Assembly (NCBI RefSeq): GCF_001816165.1
Contig: NZ_MDZC01000079.1
Coordinates: 119,611-183,610 of the forward strand
DNA from: Hymenobacter glacialis
Lineage (GTDB): Bacteria; Bacteroidota; Bacteroidia; Cytophagales; Hymenobacteraceae
Length of the DNA: 64,000 bases
Reading direction: 5' to 3'
Shown: positions 51,349-59,589 of the stretch, one piece after another
How positions within the stretch are numbered: the stretch's first letter is position 1
How the letters are laid out: every line of letters begins with the position of its first letter
Notes under the pieces: generated by a model
Seen by the model: the letters and a program-made list of their open reading frames with translations, nothing else
What the model was told of the DNA's origin: nothing
The model's database searches: none
Made by a program: the position numbers and the translations under genes

Positions 51349-52605
51349 ATGCAGCACGAATACCTAGCCCGCGCCGAGCGCATCATGCAGCGCATTCAGC
51401 AGCTGGCGGCCATCAGCGAAGACGCCCATGGCGTGACGCGCACCTTTGGCACGCCTGCTTTTTTGGAGGGCCGGGCCCTGGTGCAACGCTGGCTGCAAGC
51501 CGCCGGCCTGCCCACCCGCGTCGATGGCATCGGCAACCTGCGCGCCCGGCTGCAAAGCCGGCACCCCGCCGCCAAAACATTTGTACTGGCCTCGCACATC
51601 GACACAGTGGTGAACGCCGGCAAGTTCGACGGACCGCTGGGCGTGCTCATGGGGCTCGACTTGCTGGAGCGGCTCGTGGAACAGCAAGCCGACCTGCCGT
51701 TTCACATCGAGCTGATTGCGTTCAGCGACGAGGAGGGCGTGCGGTTTCACACCACCTACCTGGGCAGCAAAGTAGTGGCCGGCTCATTTGACACGGCCCT
51801 GCTGGCCCGGCCTGATGCCGCCGGTATCACGCTGGCGCAGGCTTTGGAAACGATGGGTGCCGACGCTACTAAAATCCCTGCCGATGCCATTCCGGCTGCC
51901 GAGTGGTTGGGGTATTTTGAGATGCACATCGAGCAGGGGCCGGTGCTGTGGGAGCGCAATGTGCCGGTGGCGCTGGTGACAGCCATTGCCGGGCAGCAGC
52001 GCGTGGAACTGATATTCCGAGGCATGGCGGGCCACGCCGGCACCGTGCCCATGGCCATGCGCCAGGACGCGCTGTGCGCCGCCGCCGAGTTTGTGCTCAC
52101 TGCCGAGCAATTTGCCCAGGCGCACGGCCGGGGGCTGGTGGCCACCGTGGGCAAGCTGGCCGTGAGCTATTCGGCCAGCAACGTGATTCCCGGCGAGGTG
52201 ACGTGCAGCCTCGACCTGCGCAGCCCCAGCCAGGCGCAGCTGGCCGATGCGGCCCGCGCCCTGCAGGGCTTCGCCGAAGGCCTAGCCGCCCACCGCGCCG
52301 TGGCCCTCACCTGGACCCTGGTGCAGCAAACGGCACCGGTGGCCTGCGATGCGGCGTTGAACACCCTGCTCGCGCAGGCCATTGCCGAAAGCGGCCACGA
52401 GGCCATTCCGCTGGTGAGCGGCGCCGGCCACGATGCTGTGCCGGTGTCGGCGGTGGCTCCGGCTACTATGCTGTTTATTCGCTGCTACAAGGGCATCAGC
52501 CACAACCCGCTGGAAGACGTGGAACTGGGTGATTTGGCCGCGGCCATCGAAGTGGCAGACCGGTTTATTCAATTGAAAATGAAGGATACAACAACGTCAT
52601 GCTGA
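51349..52605 (+). CDS. allC: allantoate amidohydrolase (M20 family)
   Basis: This metal-dependent enzyme splits allantoate to ureidoglycine, ammonia and CO2. It has 418 residues. It shows LASHIDTVVNAGKFDGPLG near 82, IAFSDEEGVRFHTTYLGSKV near 122 (catalytic Glu pair), EMHIEQGPVLWE near 192, FRGMAGHAGTVPM near 224 in the dimer domain, and a C-terminal metal His in GAGHDAVPVS with KGISHNPLEDV near 383. A ureidoglycolate or N-carbamoyl amino acid amidohydrolase is possible, but context favours allantoate. Its last residues (TTTSC) and stop are encoded by a palindromic repeat. Confidence 0.88.
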   Translation: MQHEYLARAERIMQRIQQLAAISEDAHGVTRTFGTPAFLEGRALVQRWLQAAGLPTRVDGIGNLRARLQSRHPAAKTFVLASHIDTVVNAGKFDGPLGVLMGLDLLERLVEQQADLPFHIELIAFSDEEGVRFHTTYLGSKVVAGSFDTALLARPDAAGITLAQALETMGADATKIPADAIPAAEWLGYFEMHIEQGPVLWERNVPVALVTAIAGQQRVELIFRGMAGHAGTVPMAMRQDALCAAAEFVLTAEQFAQAHGRGLVATVGKLAVSYSASNVIPGEVTCSLDLRSPSQAQLADAARALQGFAEGLAAHRAVALTWTLVQQTAPVACDAALNTLLAQAIAESGHEAIPLVSGAGHDAVPVSAVAPATMLFIRCYKGISHNPLEDVELGDLAAAIEVADRFIQLKMKDTTTSC

Positions 52606-52700
52606 GCGCAGCCGAAGCATCTCGCGTGCCACCACTAATCCGAACGATTGGATTACTTCCCTAAGCGAGATGCTTCGGCTGCGCTCAGCATGACGTTGTT
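52590..52700. repeat. palindromic repeat, family A, containing the allC stop codon
   Basis: AACAACGTCATGCTGAGCGC at the left and GCGCTCAGCATGACGTTGTT at the right are inverted, with AGCATCTCGC and GCGAGATGCT inside. The TGA of allC (52603-52605) is the TGA of the repeat's own GCTGA. Confidence 0.9.
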
Positions 52701-52737
52701 TTTAATCCTTTAAATCCCTATTAATGCCATACCCATC

Positions 52738-53484
52738 ATGGAAATGTCTGCCCTGACGCGCTCGGTAGTAAAGCGCAACCACGCCATTATCGCCCCCGAC
52801 GGCTACATCAACAGCAACGTGCCCGGCTGGACTAACTGCACGGTGAACGTCATCATCAACGAGCAAATGGGTGCCCGTCTGTGCCAGACGCTGGTCACGT
52901 TGGGGATTGCCGGCCAGTTGCTGGGCGAGACCCGGGAATCACAGATTTTCTTCTATGTGGTGCAGGGCGAATGCCAGGCAACTGTTGGGGGCGAAAACCG
53001 GATTTTATCGGCCGGGCAGTATGTGTATGTGCCCGTTGGACAAGCATATGGGTTTGTTTATTCCGCGCCCGATACCCAGTTGCTGACTTTTCATAAAGTG
53101 TACGAGCCGCTGGCTGGGCATGCCACGCCGGCCATCGTTTGGGGCGAGCGGGACCTCAGCAAAGCGCCCGTGTACATGAACGACGAGGCCCTGCGCATCC
53201 AGGAGCTACTGCCCAATGAGCTGGGCTTTGACATGGCCGTGAACATCTTCACCTACGACATCGGCGGCAACCTGCCCATGGTGGAAACGCACATCATGGA
53301 GCACGGCCTGCTGTACCTCGAAGGCCAGGCTATCTACATGCTCGACCAGTGCTGGTACCCGGTGAAAAAAGGCGACTCCATCTGGATGGCGCCCTACTGC
53401 CAGCAGTGGGCCACGGCCATGGGCCAGGAACCCTCGGTGTACATCTACTACAAGAACGTGAACCGGTTTCCGACGGTGAAGTAG
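52738..53484 (+). CDS. allE: (S)-ureidoglycine aminohydrolase (bicupin)
   Basis: This manganese enzyme converts ureidoglycine to ureidoglycolate and ammonia. The 248-residue protein has two cupin domains (about 55-115 and 165-240). The second holds the metal-site pattern METHIMEHGLLYLEGQAIYMLD near 180 and WYPVKKGDSIWMAPYCQQW near 205. The N-terminus RSVVKRNHAIIAPDGYINSNVPGW is typical. It follows directly in the ureide gene order. Confidence 0.93.
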   Translation: MEMSALTRSVVKRNHAIIAPDGYINSNVPGWTNCTVNVIINEQMGARLCQTLVTLGIAGQLLGETRESQIFFYVVQGECQATVGGENRILSAGQYVYVPVGQAYGFVYSAPDTQLLTFHKVYEPLAGHATPAIVWGERDLSKAPVYMNDEALRIQELLPNELGFDMAVNIFTYDIGGNLPMVETHIMEHGLLYLEGQAIYMLDQCWYPVKKGDSIWMAPYCQQWATAMGQEPSVYIYYKNVNRFPTVK

Positions 53485-53500
53485 AACGTGTCCCCGAAAC

Positions 53501-53540
53501 CTCACCCCCGGCCCCTCTCCAAAAGAGAGGGGGTCAGGGG
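53501..53540. repeat. CCTCACCCCC-type repeat
   Basis: CTCACCCCCGGCCCCTCTCC, AAAA, then GAGAGGGGGTCAGGGG forms an imperfect hairpin. Related copies lie at 56011 and 59590. Confidence 0.7.
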
Positions 53541-53571
53541 ATAAAGTGACACCAGAACGATTATCCAACCC

Positions 53572-54081
53572 ATGACCCTGACCGAACTCAACCACCTCCT
53601 CGCACCCGCTCTCGCCGAAGCCCTGCAGAAGTGCTGTGGCTCTACGGCGTGGGTGAAAAACATGGTGGCCCGCTTCCCTGTGTCCGACGTGGAAACGCTG
53701 ATGGACGAAGCCAAAACCCAGTGGAACAGCCTGGCCGAAACCGACTGGCGTGAAGCCTTTACACACCACCCCAAAATTGGCGGCAATGTAGAAGGGTTGC
53801 GCGCCAAATTCGCTACTACCAGCACGTGGGCTGAGGGCGAACAGGCTGCCGTAAAACAGGCTTCGCAGGAAACGCTGGAATCATTGGCGGCTGGTAATAG
53901 CGAATATGAAAAGAAGTTCGGCTACATATTTATCGTGTGTGCTACGGGAAAATCGGCCGATGAAATGCTGGCCTTGCTGCAAGCGCGGCTAACCAACAAG
54001 CCGGAGGATGAAATTTTAATTGCTGCCGGCGAACAGGATAAAATTACTCGTATTCGCCTCGAAAAACTCCTTGCTGCATGA
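53572..54081 (+). CDS. uraD: 2-oxo-4-hydroxy-4-carboxy-5-ureidoimidazoline decarboxylase
   Basis: The enzyme decarboxylates OHCU to S-allantoin. The 169-residue all-helical protein has the active-site segment EAFTHHPKIGGNVEGLR near residue 61 (catalytic His and the HPxIGG motif), WAEGEQAAVKQA near 84 and KFGYIFIVCATGKSADEML near 114. Its end overlaps the uraH start by 4 nt, so the two consecutive steps are co-translated. Confidence 0.93.
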   Translation: MTLTELNHLLAPALAEALQKCCGSTAWVKNMVARFPVSDVETLMDEAKTQWNSLAETDWREAFTHHPKIGGNVEGLRAKFATTSTWAEGEQAAVKQASQETLESLAAGNSEYEKKFGYIFIVCATGKSADEMLALLQARLTNKPEDEILIAAGEQDKITRIRLEKLLAA

Positions 54082-54416
54082 GCCAGATAACGACCCATAT
54101 ACTCGATACTACGAAGGGCAAACCCGCTGTTGGCGTGGCAATTGCCCTATGGCAGCAGGTTGGTGATAACTGGCGGAAAATTGCGGGCGGCATGACCAAC
54201 TCCGACGGTCGAATTGCGGATTTATTGCCTAAGGAAAAGCAGCTCGAGCCGGGCGTTTATAAAATGAAATTCGAGACGGAGGAATATTTTGCGCAGGACG
54301 GCACCGCGAATTTTTATCCCTTCGTGGAAATCGTTTTTAACGTGGCCGGTAATGAGCATTACCATGTGCCGCTGCTCCTGAATCCATTCGGCTATTCCAC
54401 TTACCGCGGGTCTTAA
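54078..54416 (+). CDS. uraH: 5-hydroxyisourate hydrolase (transthyretin-like)
   Basis: The enzyme hydrolyses 5-hydroxyisourate to OHCU. The 112-residue protein begins MSQITTHILDTTKGKPAVGV (active-site His near 7), contains RIADLLPKE near 48, and ends in the diagnostic tetrapeptide YRGS. There is no signal peptide, so it is cytoplasmic. Confidence 0.95.
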   Translation: MSQITTHILDTTKGKPAVGVAIALWQQVGDNWRKIAGGMTNSDGRIADLLPKEKQLEPGVYKMKFETEEYFAQDGTANFYPFVEIVFNVAGNEHYHVPLLLNPFGYSTYRGS

Positions 54417-54438
54417 GGCCGTCATGCCAATTAAGGCC

Positions 54439-54528
54439 GTCATGCCGAGCGCAGCCGAGGCATCTCGCGTGCAGTAGTAATTGAATTACTTGCGCCGTAG
54501 AGATGCTTCGACAAGCTCAGCATGACGT
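54439..54528. repeat. palindromic repeat, family A, with mismatched arms
   Basis: The left arm is the CATGCCGAGCGCAGCCGAGG sub-type, while the right arm (GTAGAGATGCTTCGACAAGC, then TCAGCATGACG) belongs to another. A short direct repeat of GGCCGTCATGCC (54418 and 54435) precedes it. Confidence 0.8.
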
Positions 54529-54576
54529 TCTGGAGAAAGCCGTCCAGTAACCAACAACGAACAATCAATTCCCACC

Positions 54577-56010
54577 ATGAAACTCAGCTTACCCGAGTCC
54601 GATAAAGCCGCCCTGCTCGACCACCTTGGCGTGGCCAATATCAAGTTCCAGTACACCTATCCCGGCGACCGGCCCGACCGCCAGCCCGTGCACACCGTGT
54701 ACGGCGGCGCCAACCTTTTCAAGGCCGATACCTGCAAGCGCATGGGCAACATCGCCCTGACCAACCTGCAGACCTACGCGCCCAACTTCGTGGAGCTGGC
54801 CCGCGTGCTCCAGCTCAGCAACCACGAGCACCTGCCCACACTTGAAAAGGATGTGGCCGACCTCACGGCCCGGCTGGATGCCATGACGCCCGCCGCCCGC
54901 AAGCAGGAGCCGGCTTGGCTGGCCTATTCGGTGTACAACAAGATTGTGGCGAAGCTGCAGCGCGAAGCCGTGGAAGACTTCCGTGTGGACTTCGAGGACG
55001 GTTTCGGCAACCGGCCCGATGCCGAGGAGGACGAAACCGCCATGCGCGCTGCCCAGGAAGTGGCCAAGGGCATGGCCCAAGGCACCCTTTCGCCGTTTAT
55101 TGGCATTCGCATCAAGCCCTTTACCGAAGACATGAAGGCCCGCGGCGTGCGCACGCTCGATATTTTCCTGACCACGCTGCTGGCCGAAACCGGCGGAAAG
55201 CTGCCCGACAACTTCGTGGTGATGCTGCCCAAAGTCACCATTCCGGAGCAGATGACCACGATGGTACGCCTGTTTAAACTGCTGGAAAAAGCCAACGGCC
55301 TGGTGCCCGGCACGCTCAAGATGGAGACGATGGTGGAGGCCACGCAAATCATCATGGATGAGGAGGGCCGCAACCCGCTCATGCGCATCATTCGGGCCAG
55401 CGAGGGGCGCTGCATCGCGGCGCACTTCGGCACCTACGACTACACGGCCAGCTGCGGCATCACGGCCCGGTACCAGACCATGGGCCACCCCGTGAACGAC
55501 TTTGCCCACCACATGACCAAGGTGGCGCTGGGCGGCACCGGCATCTTCCTCTCCGACGGCGCCACCAACGTGATGCCCATCGGCCCGCACCGCGGCGACA
55601 ACCTGAGCTACGCCCAGCTGCGCGAAAACCAGGACTCCGTGCACAACGCCTGGCGCCAAGCCTACCACCACACCACGCACTCGCTCATCAACGGCCTCTA
55701 CCAGGGCTGGGACCTGAACCCCGCGCAGCTGCCCATGCGCTACGCCGCCACCTACAATTTCTTCCTGAGCAGCTACGACGATGCCGTGCTGCGCCTGCGC
55801 ACTTTCGTGGAGCGCGCCGCCATTTCCACCCTCACGGGTGATATTTTCGACGATGCCGCCACCGGCCAGGGCCTGCTCAACTTCTTCCTGAAAGCCCTGA
55901 ACTGCGGCGCGATTTCGGAAGAAGAAATTCTTGCCACCGGCCTCACGCTGGAAGAGGTGCAGACCCGTTCGTTCTACCGGATTTTGGAGGGACGGCGCGC
56001 GAAGGCGTAA
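54577..56010 (+). CDS. DUF6986-type aldolase/citrate-lyase-like protein (malate-synthase-like TIM barrel)
   Basis: The 477-residue protein is probably cytoplasmic. A TIM-barrel enzyme of the malate synthase/HpcH-HpaI/CitE superfamily is suggested by RVDFEDGFGNRP (residues 136-147, acidic metal ligands), FIGIRIKPF (174-182, Arg), VMLPKV (215-220), KMETMVEA (248-256, Glu250) and AAHFGTYDYTASCG (281-294). I recall the family as DUF6986, sometimes labelled phosphoenolpyruvate kinase without evidence. It sits just after uraH in the ureide genes. The likely substrate is glyoxylate (with acetyl-CoA to malate) or ureidoglycolate; this is inference. Confidence 0.7.
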   Translation: MKLSLPESDKAALLDHLGVANIKFQYTYPGDRPDRQPVHTVYGGANLFKADTCKRMGNIALTNLQTYAPNFVELARVLQLSNHEHLPTLEKDVADLTARLDAMTPAARKQEPAWLAYSVYNKIVAKLQREAVEDFRVDFEDGFGNRPDAEEDETAMRAAQEVAKGMAQGTLSPFIGIRIKPFTEDMKARGVRTLDIFLTTLLAETGGKLPDNFVVMLPKVTIPEQMTTMVRLFKLLEKANGLVPGTLKMETMVEATQIIMDEEGRNPLMRIIRASEGRCIAAHFGTYDYTASCGITARYQTMGHPVNDFAHHMTKVALGGTGIFLSDGATNVMPIGPHRGDNLSYAQLRENQDSVHNAWRQAYHHTTHSLINGLYQGWDLNPAQLPMRYAATYNFFLSSYDDAVLRLRTFVERAAISTLTGDIFDDAATGQGLLNFFLKALNCGAISEEEILATGLTLEEVQTRSFYRILEGRRAKA

Positions 56011-56045
56011 CCTCACCCCCGGCCCCTCTCCCGTGGAGAGGGGAG
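56011..56045. repeat. CCTCACCCCC-type repeat
   Basis: CCTCACCCCCGGCCCCTCTC then GTGGAGAGGGGAG. It begins at the base after the stop codon of the 54577 gene. Confidence 0.7.
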
Positions 56046-56057
56046 CCTGACGGGAAG

Positions 56058-56095
56058 CAACAAAAGCGCCCATTGCATGCAATGCGCTTTTGTTG
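56058..56095. terminator. bidirectional terminator
   Basis: CAACAAAAGCGC and GCGCTTTTGTTG enclose a further palindromic ATTGCATGCAAT, giving a nearly perfect 38-nt stem between convergent genes. Confidence 0.75.
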
Positions 56096-56149
56096 GTATT
56101 GATTGACGCTGAATTTTATTAGCGGAGCCTTTTGCTTCGAAAAACCTCC

Positions 56150-56647
56150 CTACAGCCAGGCGGCGCTCAAGGCGTAGGACACGGCCATGATGCCCGAAAA
56201 TACGGCGCTGGCCACGAAGCGGCGGTTGGTAGCCACGCGGTTCTGAATGTAGTAGTTAGCGGCCAGCGAAACCGGCGCATTCAGCAGAAACGACCGGCCA
56301 GCTATGGGCAGCAGCGCCAGGGAAATCGACTCGGCGGCGCCTCCGAACAGGCCCAGAAACACATAGTGCCGGGCAATCCAGAGCGGGTTGAAGTAAAGCA
56401 GCGACATGGCCGCCCGGCTCGTTTTGCGCAACTGGCTGCCGTTGGTGCGGGAGGGCACCCGCGCATCGAGCCACCGGAAATAGGCCGGTACTTCGGTGGA
56501 ATACAGCAGGCCACCCACCAGGGCCATGCCCAGCAGCCGCAACCAGCTAAACTGATGCAGCAGGAGCGCCGCAGCGGTGTCGCCGGCAGCGTAAATCAGG
56601 AATCCCCGGACGTGGTTGCGGAGTTGGAATGAGCGGGTGGGGAGCAA
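56150..56647 (-). CDS. membrane protein of unknown function
   Basis: The protein has 165 residues from a TTG at 56647 (MLPTRSFQLRNHVRGFLIYAAGD). It has four hydrophobic segments (about 14-50, 80-105, 110-130 and 140-160) and conserved-looking charged turns (YFRWLDARVPSRTNGSQLRKTS). I recognise no family. The open frame extends upstream to a TTG at 56725, but a promoter-like TACTTTTG at 56677-56684 places the start downstream. Confidence 0.65.
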   Translation of the reverse strand: MLPTRSFQLRNHVRGFLIYAAGDTAAALLLHQFSWLRLLGMALVGGLLYSTEVPAYFRWLDARVPSRTNGSQLRKTSRAAMSLLYFNPLWIARHYVFLGLFGGAAESISLALLPIAGRSFLLNAPVSLAANYYIQNRVATNRRFVASAVFSGIMAVSYALSAAWL

Positions 56648-56676
56648 GCAGCGGAGGCGTTCGTAAAATCGGGGTG

Positions 56677-56684
56677 CAAAAGTA
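56677..56684 (-). promoter_or_regulatory. -7 element for the 56150-56647 gene
   Basis: On the minus strand TACTTTTG matches TAnnTTTG, 30 nt before the TTG start. A TGGTT lies near the -33 position. Confidence 0.5.
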
Positions 56685-56750
56685 CGCTTTTCCCGGCCCG
56701 ATAACCAGCCCAACTTCTTCCCCAAAGCCTTGCGCTGCGGCAGAAACTAA

Positions 56751-56783
56751 AAGAGGCTGAAGTTATGAGAGCTTTAGCCTCTT
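56751..56783 (-). terminator. terminator of the xdhB-57271 transcript
   Basis: On the minus strand AAGAGGCTAAAG and CTTCAGCCTCTT form a stem followed by TTAGTTTC. It would end transcripts running down from the small gene at 56981-57271. It leaves a 33-nt loop-and-stem and no gene in 56784-56980 apart from a possible remnant. Confidence 0.6.
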
Positions 56784-56803
56784 CTCGTTTAGGTTATTCA
56801 TGT

Positions 56804-56986
56804 CTACTGAATTTCTATTGACTTAACCGTTTGCTGTGCAGCGTTAAGGTTTGCGTTTTGTGGAGCTAGTGTGTCAGTTGTATAACTGCAAAAAGCCTTG
56901 CACCATTTTCCGCCAATTATCCAGATTTGCAATGAAGAAGAGCCTTTGCGTTCAGCGTAGTAAACAGCTTTCTCAAAATATTATTT
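56804..56986 (-). other. open stretch without start codon, possible gene remnant
   Basis: Just after the 56981-57271 gene the minus strand reads YFEKAVYYAERKGSSSLQIW and on to SIEIQ before a TAG at 56804. The residue mix is protein-like and AT-rich, but there is no ATG, and only a TTG far inside. It may be the tail of a lost gene. Confidence 0.25.
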
Positions 56987-57271
56987 CTTAACAAGCAGCA
57001 GCAGAATGGAATACGCTTCAGGAGGCATTTTCATGCTTTCGGCACAAACTTCTACTTGTTCGTAAAAGCTGGCCGTCAGGGAAATAGCATATTCGAAAAT
57101 CTGCGTCACGATATGCTCAAAGGCCAATCCCCACTCTGCGTAGTCCAGATACTCCTGGGCGATGGTAGTATCACGGGACGGCAGCCCCAGCCGCTCGGCT
57201 TCAACAAGTAGCTGTTTCACCAGAACACCAGACTTATCCGGACCCAGCCACTCTTTTAACCGGTGCCGCAT
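56981..57271 (-). CDS. small helical protein, possibly MafI-type immunity protein
   Basis: The 96-residue protein starts at ATG 57271, only 8 bases after the xdhB stop, so it is probably on the xdh transcript. It is mostly helical and acidic, with EYLDYAEWGLAFEHIVTQIFEYAI near residues 44-67, a pattern I associate with MafI-like immunity proteins, then YEQVEVCAESMKMPPEAY. Its composition is AT-rich compared with xdhB. The alternative is a lineage-specific accessory of unknown role. Confidence 0.5.
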   Translation of the reverse strand: MRHRLKEWLGPDKSGVLVKQLLVEAERLGLPSRDTTIAQEYLDYAEWGLAFEHIVTQIFEYAISLTASFYEQVEVCAESMKMPPEAYSILLLLVKK

Positions 57272-57279
57272 ATGTCCAG

Positions 57280-59571
57280 TTAATTATTAGTTGCCACCGC
57301 TATCGAGGTTGCCCCCACAAACGCCGGGTACAAGCTCACCAGCACCTTCTCCGGCGTCATGGGGGCCGAAAACGGCAGCTCCGTGTGGCCCTGGAAGGCC
57401 CGCACTGCGTCGCGCAGGGCGAAGTAGGTGCCGATGCCGTACATAAGCGGCGGTTCGCCCACGGCCTTGGAGCGTAGGATGGCCTTGGGGTGGCCGGGCG
57501 TATCAAGAAAATGCACGTCGAGCACGGCGGGCGCGGCGTAGATGTCCGGGATTTTGTAGCTGTTGAGCGAATTGCTGAGCAAGCGGCCTTCGTCGTTGTA
57601 GGCTAGTTCCTCCATCGTCATCCAGCCAATGCCCTGCACGGCACCGCCCTCAATCTGGCCCCGGTCAATCACCTCGTTGAAACTCTGGCCAAAGTCGTGA
57701 GCAATGCGCAGGGCGTCCACCGTGTAGGTGCCGCGCAGGCAGTCGACGGTGACGGTGGTGAAGGCCGTGCCGTAGACGTGGTAGGCGAAGGGATGGCCCG
57801 TGTTGGTGGTGGCATCGAAATGCAGGTCGGGCGTGGCGTAGTGGGCGTTTTCCGTCAGCGCCACCCGTTTCCAGAACGCCGACGACACCAGCTTCTCCCA
57901 GGTGGTGTCGGCGGGCACTCCTGCCGCCAGCACCTGCTCGTCGTGGATTTCGAGGCCCTCGTAGTTTAGCGTGTACTCCACTTCGGCGTGGCGCAGCAGG
58001 CGTTCGCGCAGGGCGGCGCAGGCCATTTCGGTGGCCTTGCCGTTGAGGTCGGCAGTGGCGCTGGCGGCGCTGGGGGAGGTGTTGGCCACGCGGGTGGTGT
58101 TGGTGCTTTCCACCTTCACGCGGTTCACCGAAATGCCCAGGGTGCGGGCGGCCACGTGGGCTATTTTGGTGTTCACACCCTGGCCCATTTCCACGGCGCC
58201 AGTGCTCACGCCCACCGAGCCGTCGGAGTAGATGTGCACCAGCGCCCGGGCCTGGTTCATGGGCGTTTTGGTGAACGAAATACCGAAGCATATGGGCATC
58301 ACCGCGAAGCCCTTTTTCACCAGCTTGTGCTGCTGGTTGAACTCCTCTACCTCGGCCTGAAGGCCGGCCAGGTTGTACTGCCGGGCCGCAGTGTCCCAGG
58401 CCTGTTCGGCGTGGCACATTTCGGCCGGCTGCCGGTACGAGAACAGGTCGCCCTCGCGCAGCAGGTTTTTCCGCTGAATCTCACTGGCCGGCACCCCCAG
58501 CTCCTCCGCCGCTTTGGCAATGGCCGACTCCATCACAAACATGCCCTGCGGCCCGCCAAACCCCCGGAAGGCCGTATTCGGCGGCAGATTGGTGCGGCAC
58601 GAAAAGGCCGTGGCCGTCACGTTGGGCACGAAATACGAGTTGGTGGCGTGGAACAGCGTGCGCTCCAGCACGGCCGGCGAGAGGTCGGCCGCCGCGCCCG
58701 CGTTCTGGAAGAACGTGACTTCGTAGGCCACGATTTTCAGGTCCGCATCCAGCCCGATTTTGAAGTCGGACGAGTAGGGATGACGCTTGCCGGTCATGCG
58801 CATGTCGGCCATGCGGTCGAGCACCAGCTTCACCGGTTTCTTGGTGATGAAGGCCCCCAGCGCAGCCAGGGCGCCCCAGGGCGTGGCCTGGTCTTCCTTG
58901 CCCCCAAAACCGCCGCCCAGGCGCGTCACGTCCACTTCCACTTGGTGCATGCCCAGGCCCAGCACGTGCGCCGTGTGGCGCTGCACGGCCGTCGGGCCCT
59001 GCGTAGAGGATATAATGCGCACCCCGCCCATTTCCGTGGGAAAGGCATAAGCGCCCTGCGTTTCGATGTACAAATGCTCCTGCCCGCCGCTCTCGGCCAC
59101 GCCCTCAAACACGTGCGCACACGCCGCCCAGGCCGCTGCCGAATCCCCGATGCGGAAGGTGCGCGGCGGCACAATCAGCTCGCCCTGAGCCGCCGCCACC
59201 CGCGGGTCGGTGATGATGGGCAGCGGGTCGATTTCGACCCGAATAAGCTTGAGCGCGGCGTGGGCCTGGGCCTCGGTGCGGGCCAGCACCAGCGCCACCG
59301 GCTGCCCCCGGAAATGCACGTGCCCCTCGGCCAGCAACGGCTCATCGGGCACAATGCCACCAATTTGGTTGTGGCCCGGAATGTCGTCGGCAGTGAGAAT
59401 GCGCGCCACGCCCGGCGCCGCCAGCGCCGCCCGCAGGTCCAGGCTCAGCAGCACACCATGCGCCAGCGGGCTCTCAAACACGGCCGCGTACAGCGTGCCC
59501 TGCTGCACCAGCACGTCGTCGAGGTACTGCGATTCGCCGCGCACGTGGCGGTTGGGGTCGAGGTGGTTCAT
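57280..59571 (-). CDS. xdhB: xanthine dehydrogenase, molybdopterin-binding large subunit
   Basis: This subunit oxidises hypoxanthine and xanthine to urate with XdhA. It has 763 residues from ATG 59571. Cofactor and active-site residues known from bovine enzyme are all visible: the Gly-rich LGGGFGGKEDQ (Glu equivalent to bovine 802), LERTLFHATN (Arg 880), TAFRGFGGPQGM (Arg 912/Phe 914), GQGVNTKIAH, and VGEPPLMYGIGTYFALRDA (catalytic Glu 1261). These support true xanthine activity rather than aldehyde oxidase. It follows xdhA, separated by a 137-bp inverted repeat. Confidence 0.95.
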   Translation of the reverse strand: MNHLDPNRHVRGESQYLDDVLVQQGTLYAAVFESPLAHGVLLSLDLRAALAAPGVARILTADDIPGHNQIGGIVPDEPLLAEGHVHFRGQPVALVLARTEAQAHAALKLIRVEIDPLPIITDPRVAAAQGELIVPPRTFRIGDSAAAWAACAHVFEGVAESGGQEHLYIETQGAYAFPTEMGGVRIISSTQGPTAVQRHTAHVLGLGMHQVEVDVTRLGGGFGGKEDQATPWGALAALGAFITKKPVKLVLDRMADMRMTGKRHPYSSDFKIGLDADLKIVAYEVTFFQNAGAAADLSPAVLERTLFHATNSYFVPNVTATAFSCRTNLPPNTAFRGFGGPQGMFVMESAIAKAAEELGVPASEIQRKNLLREGDLFSYRQPAEMCHAEQAWDTAARQYNLAGLQAEVEEFNQQHKLVKKGFAVMPICFGISFTKTPMNQARALVHIYSDGSVGVSTGAVEMGQGVNTKIAHVAARTLGISVNRVKVESTNTTRVANTSPSAASATADLNGKATEMACAALRERLLRHAEVEYTLNYEGLEIHDEQVLAAGVPADTTWEKLVSSAFWKRVALTENAHYATPDLHFDATTNTGHPFAYHVYGTAFTTVTVDCLRGTYTVDALRIAHDFGQSFNEVIDRGQIEGGAVQGIGWMTMEELAYNDEGRLLSNSLNSYKIPDIYAAPAVLDVHFLDTPGHPKAILRSKAVGEPPLMYGIGTYFALRDAVRAFQGHTELPFSAPMTPEKVLVSLYPAFVGATSIAVATNN

Positions 59572-59589
59572 GGGAATGTTGCTTGGGAG

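Noticed and set aside
57280..59571. Possible aldehyde-oxidase-like change in xanthine dehydrogenase (MADM after LDR)
   Set aside because: That position is not the substrate Glu. The bovine Glu802 equivalent is in GGFGGKE and is present, as are Arg880 and Glu1261 equivalents.
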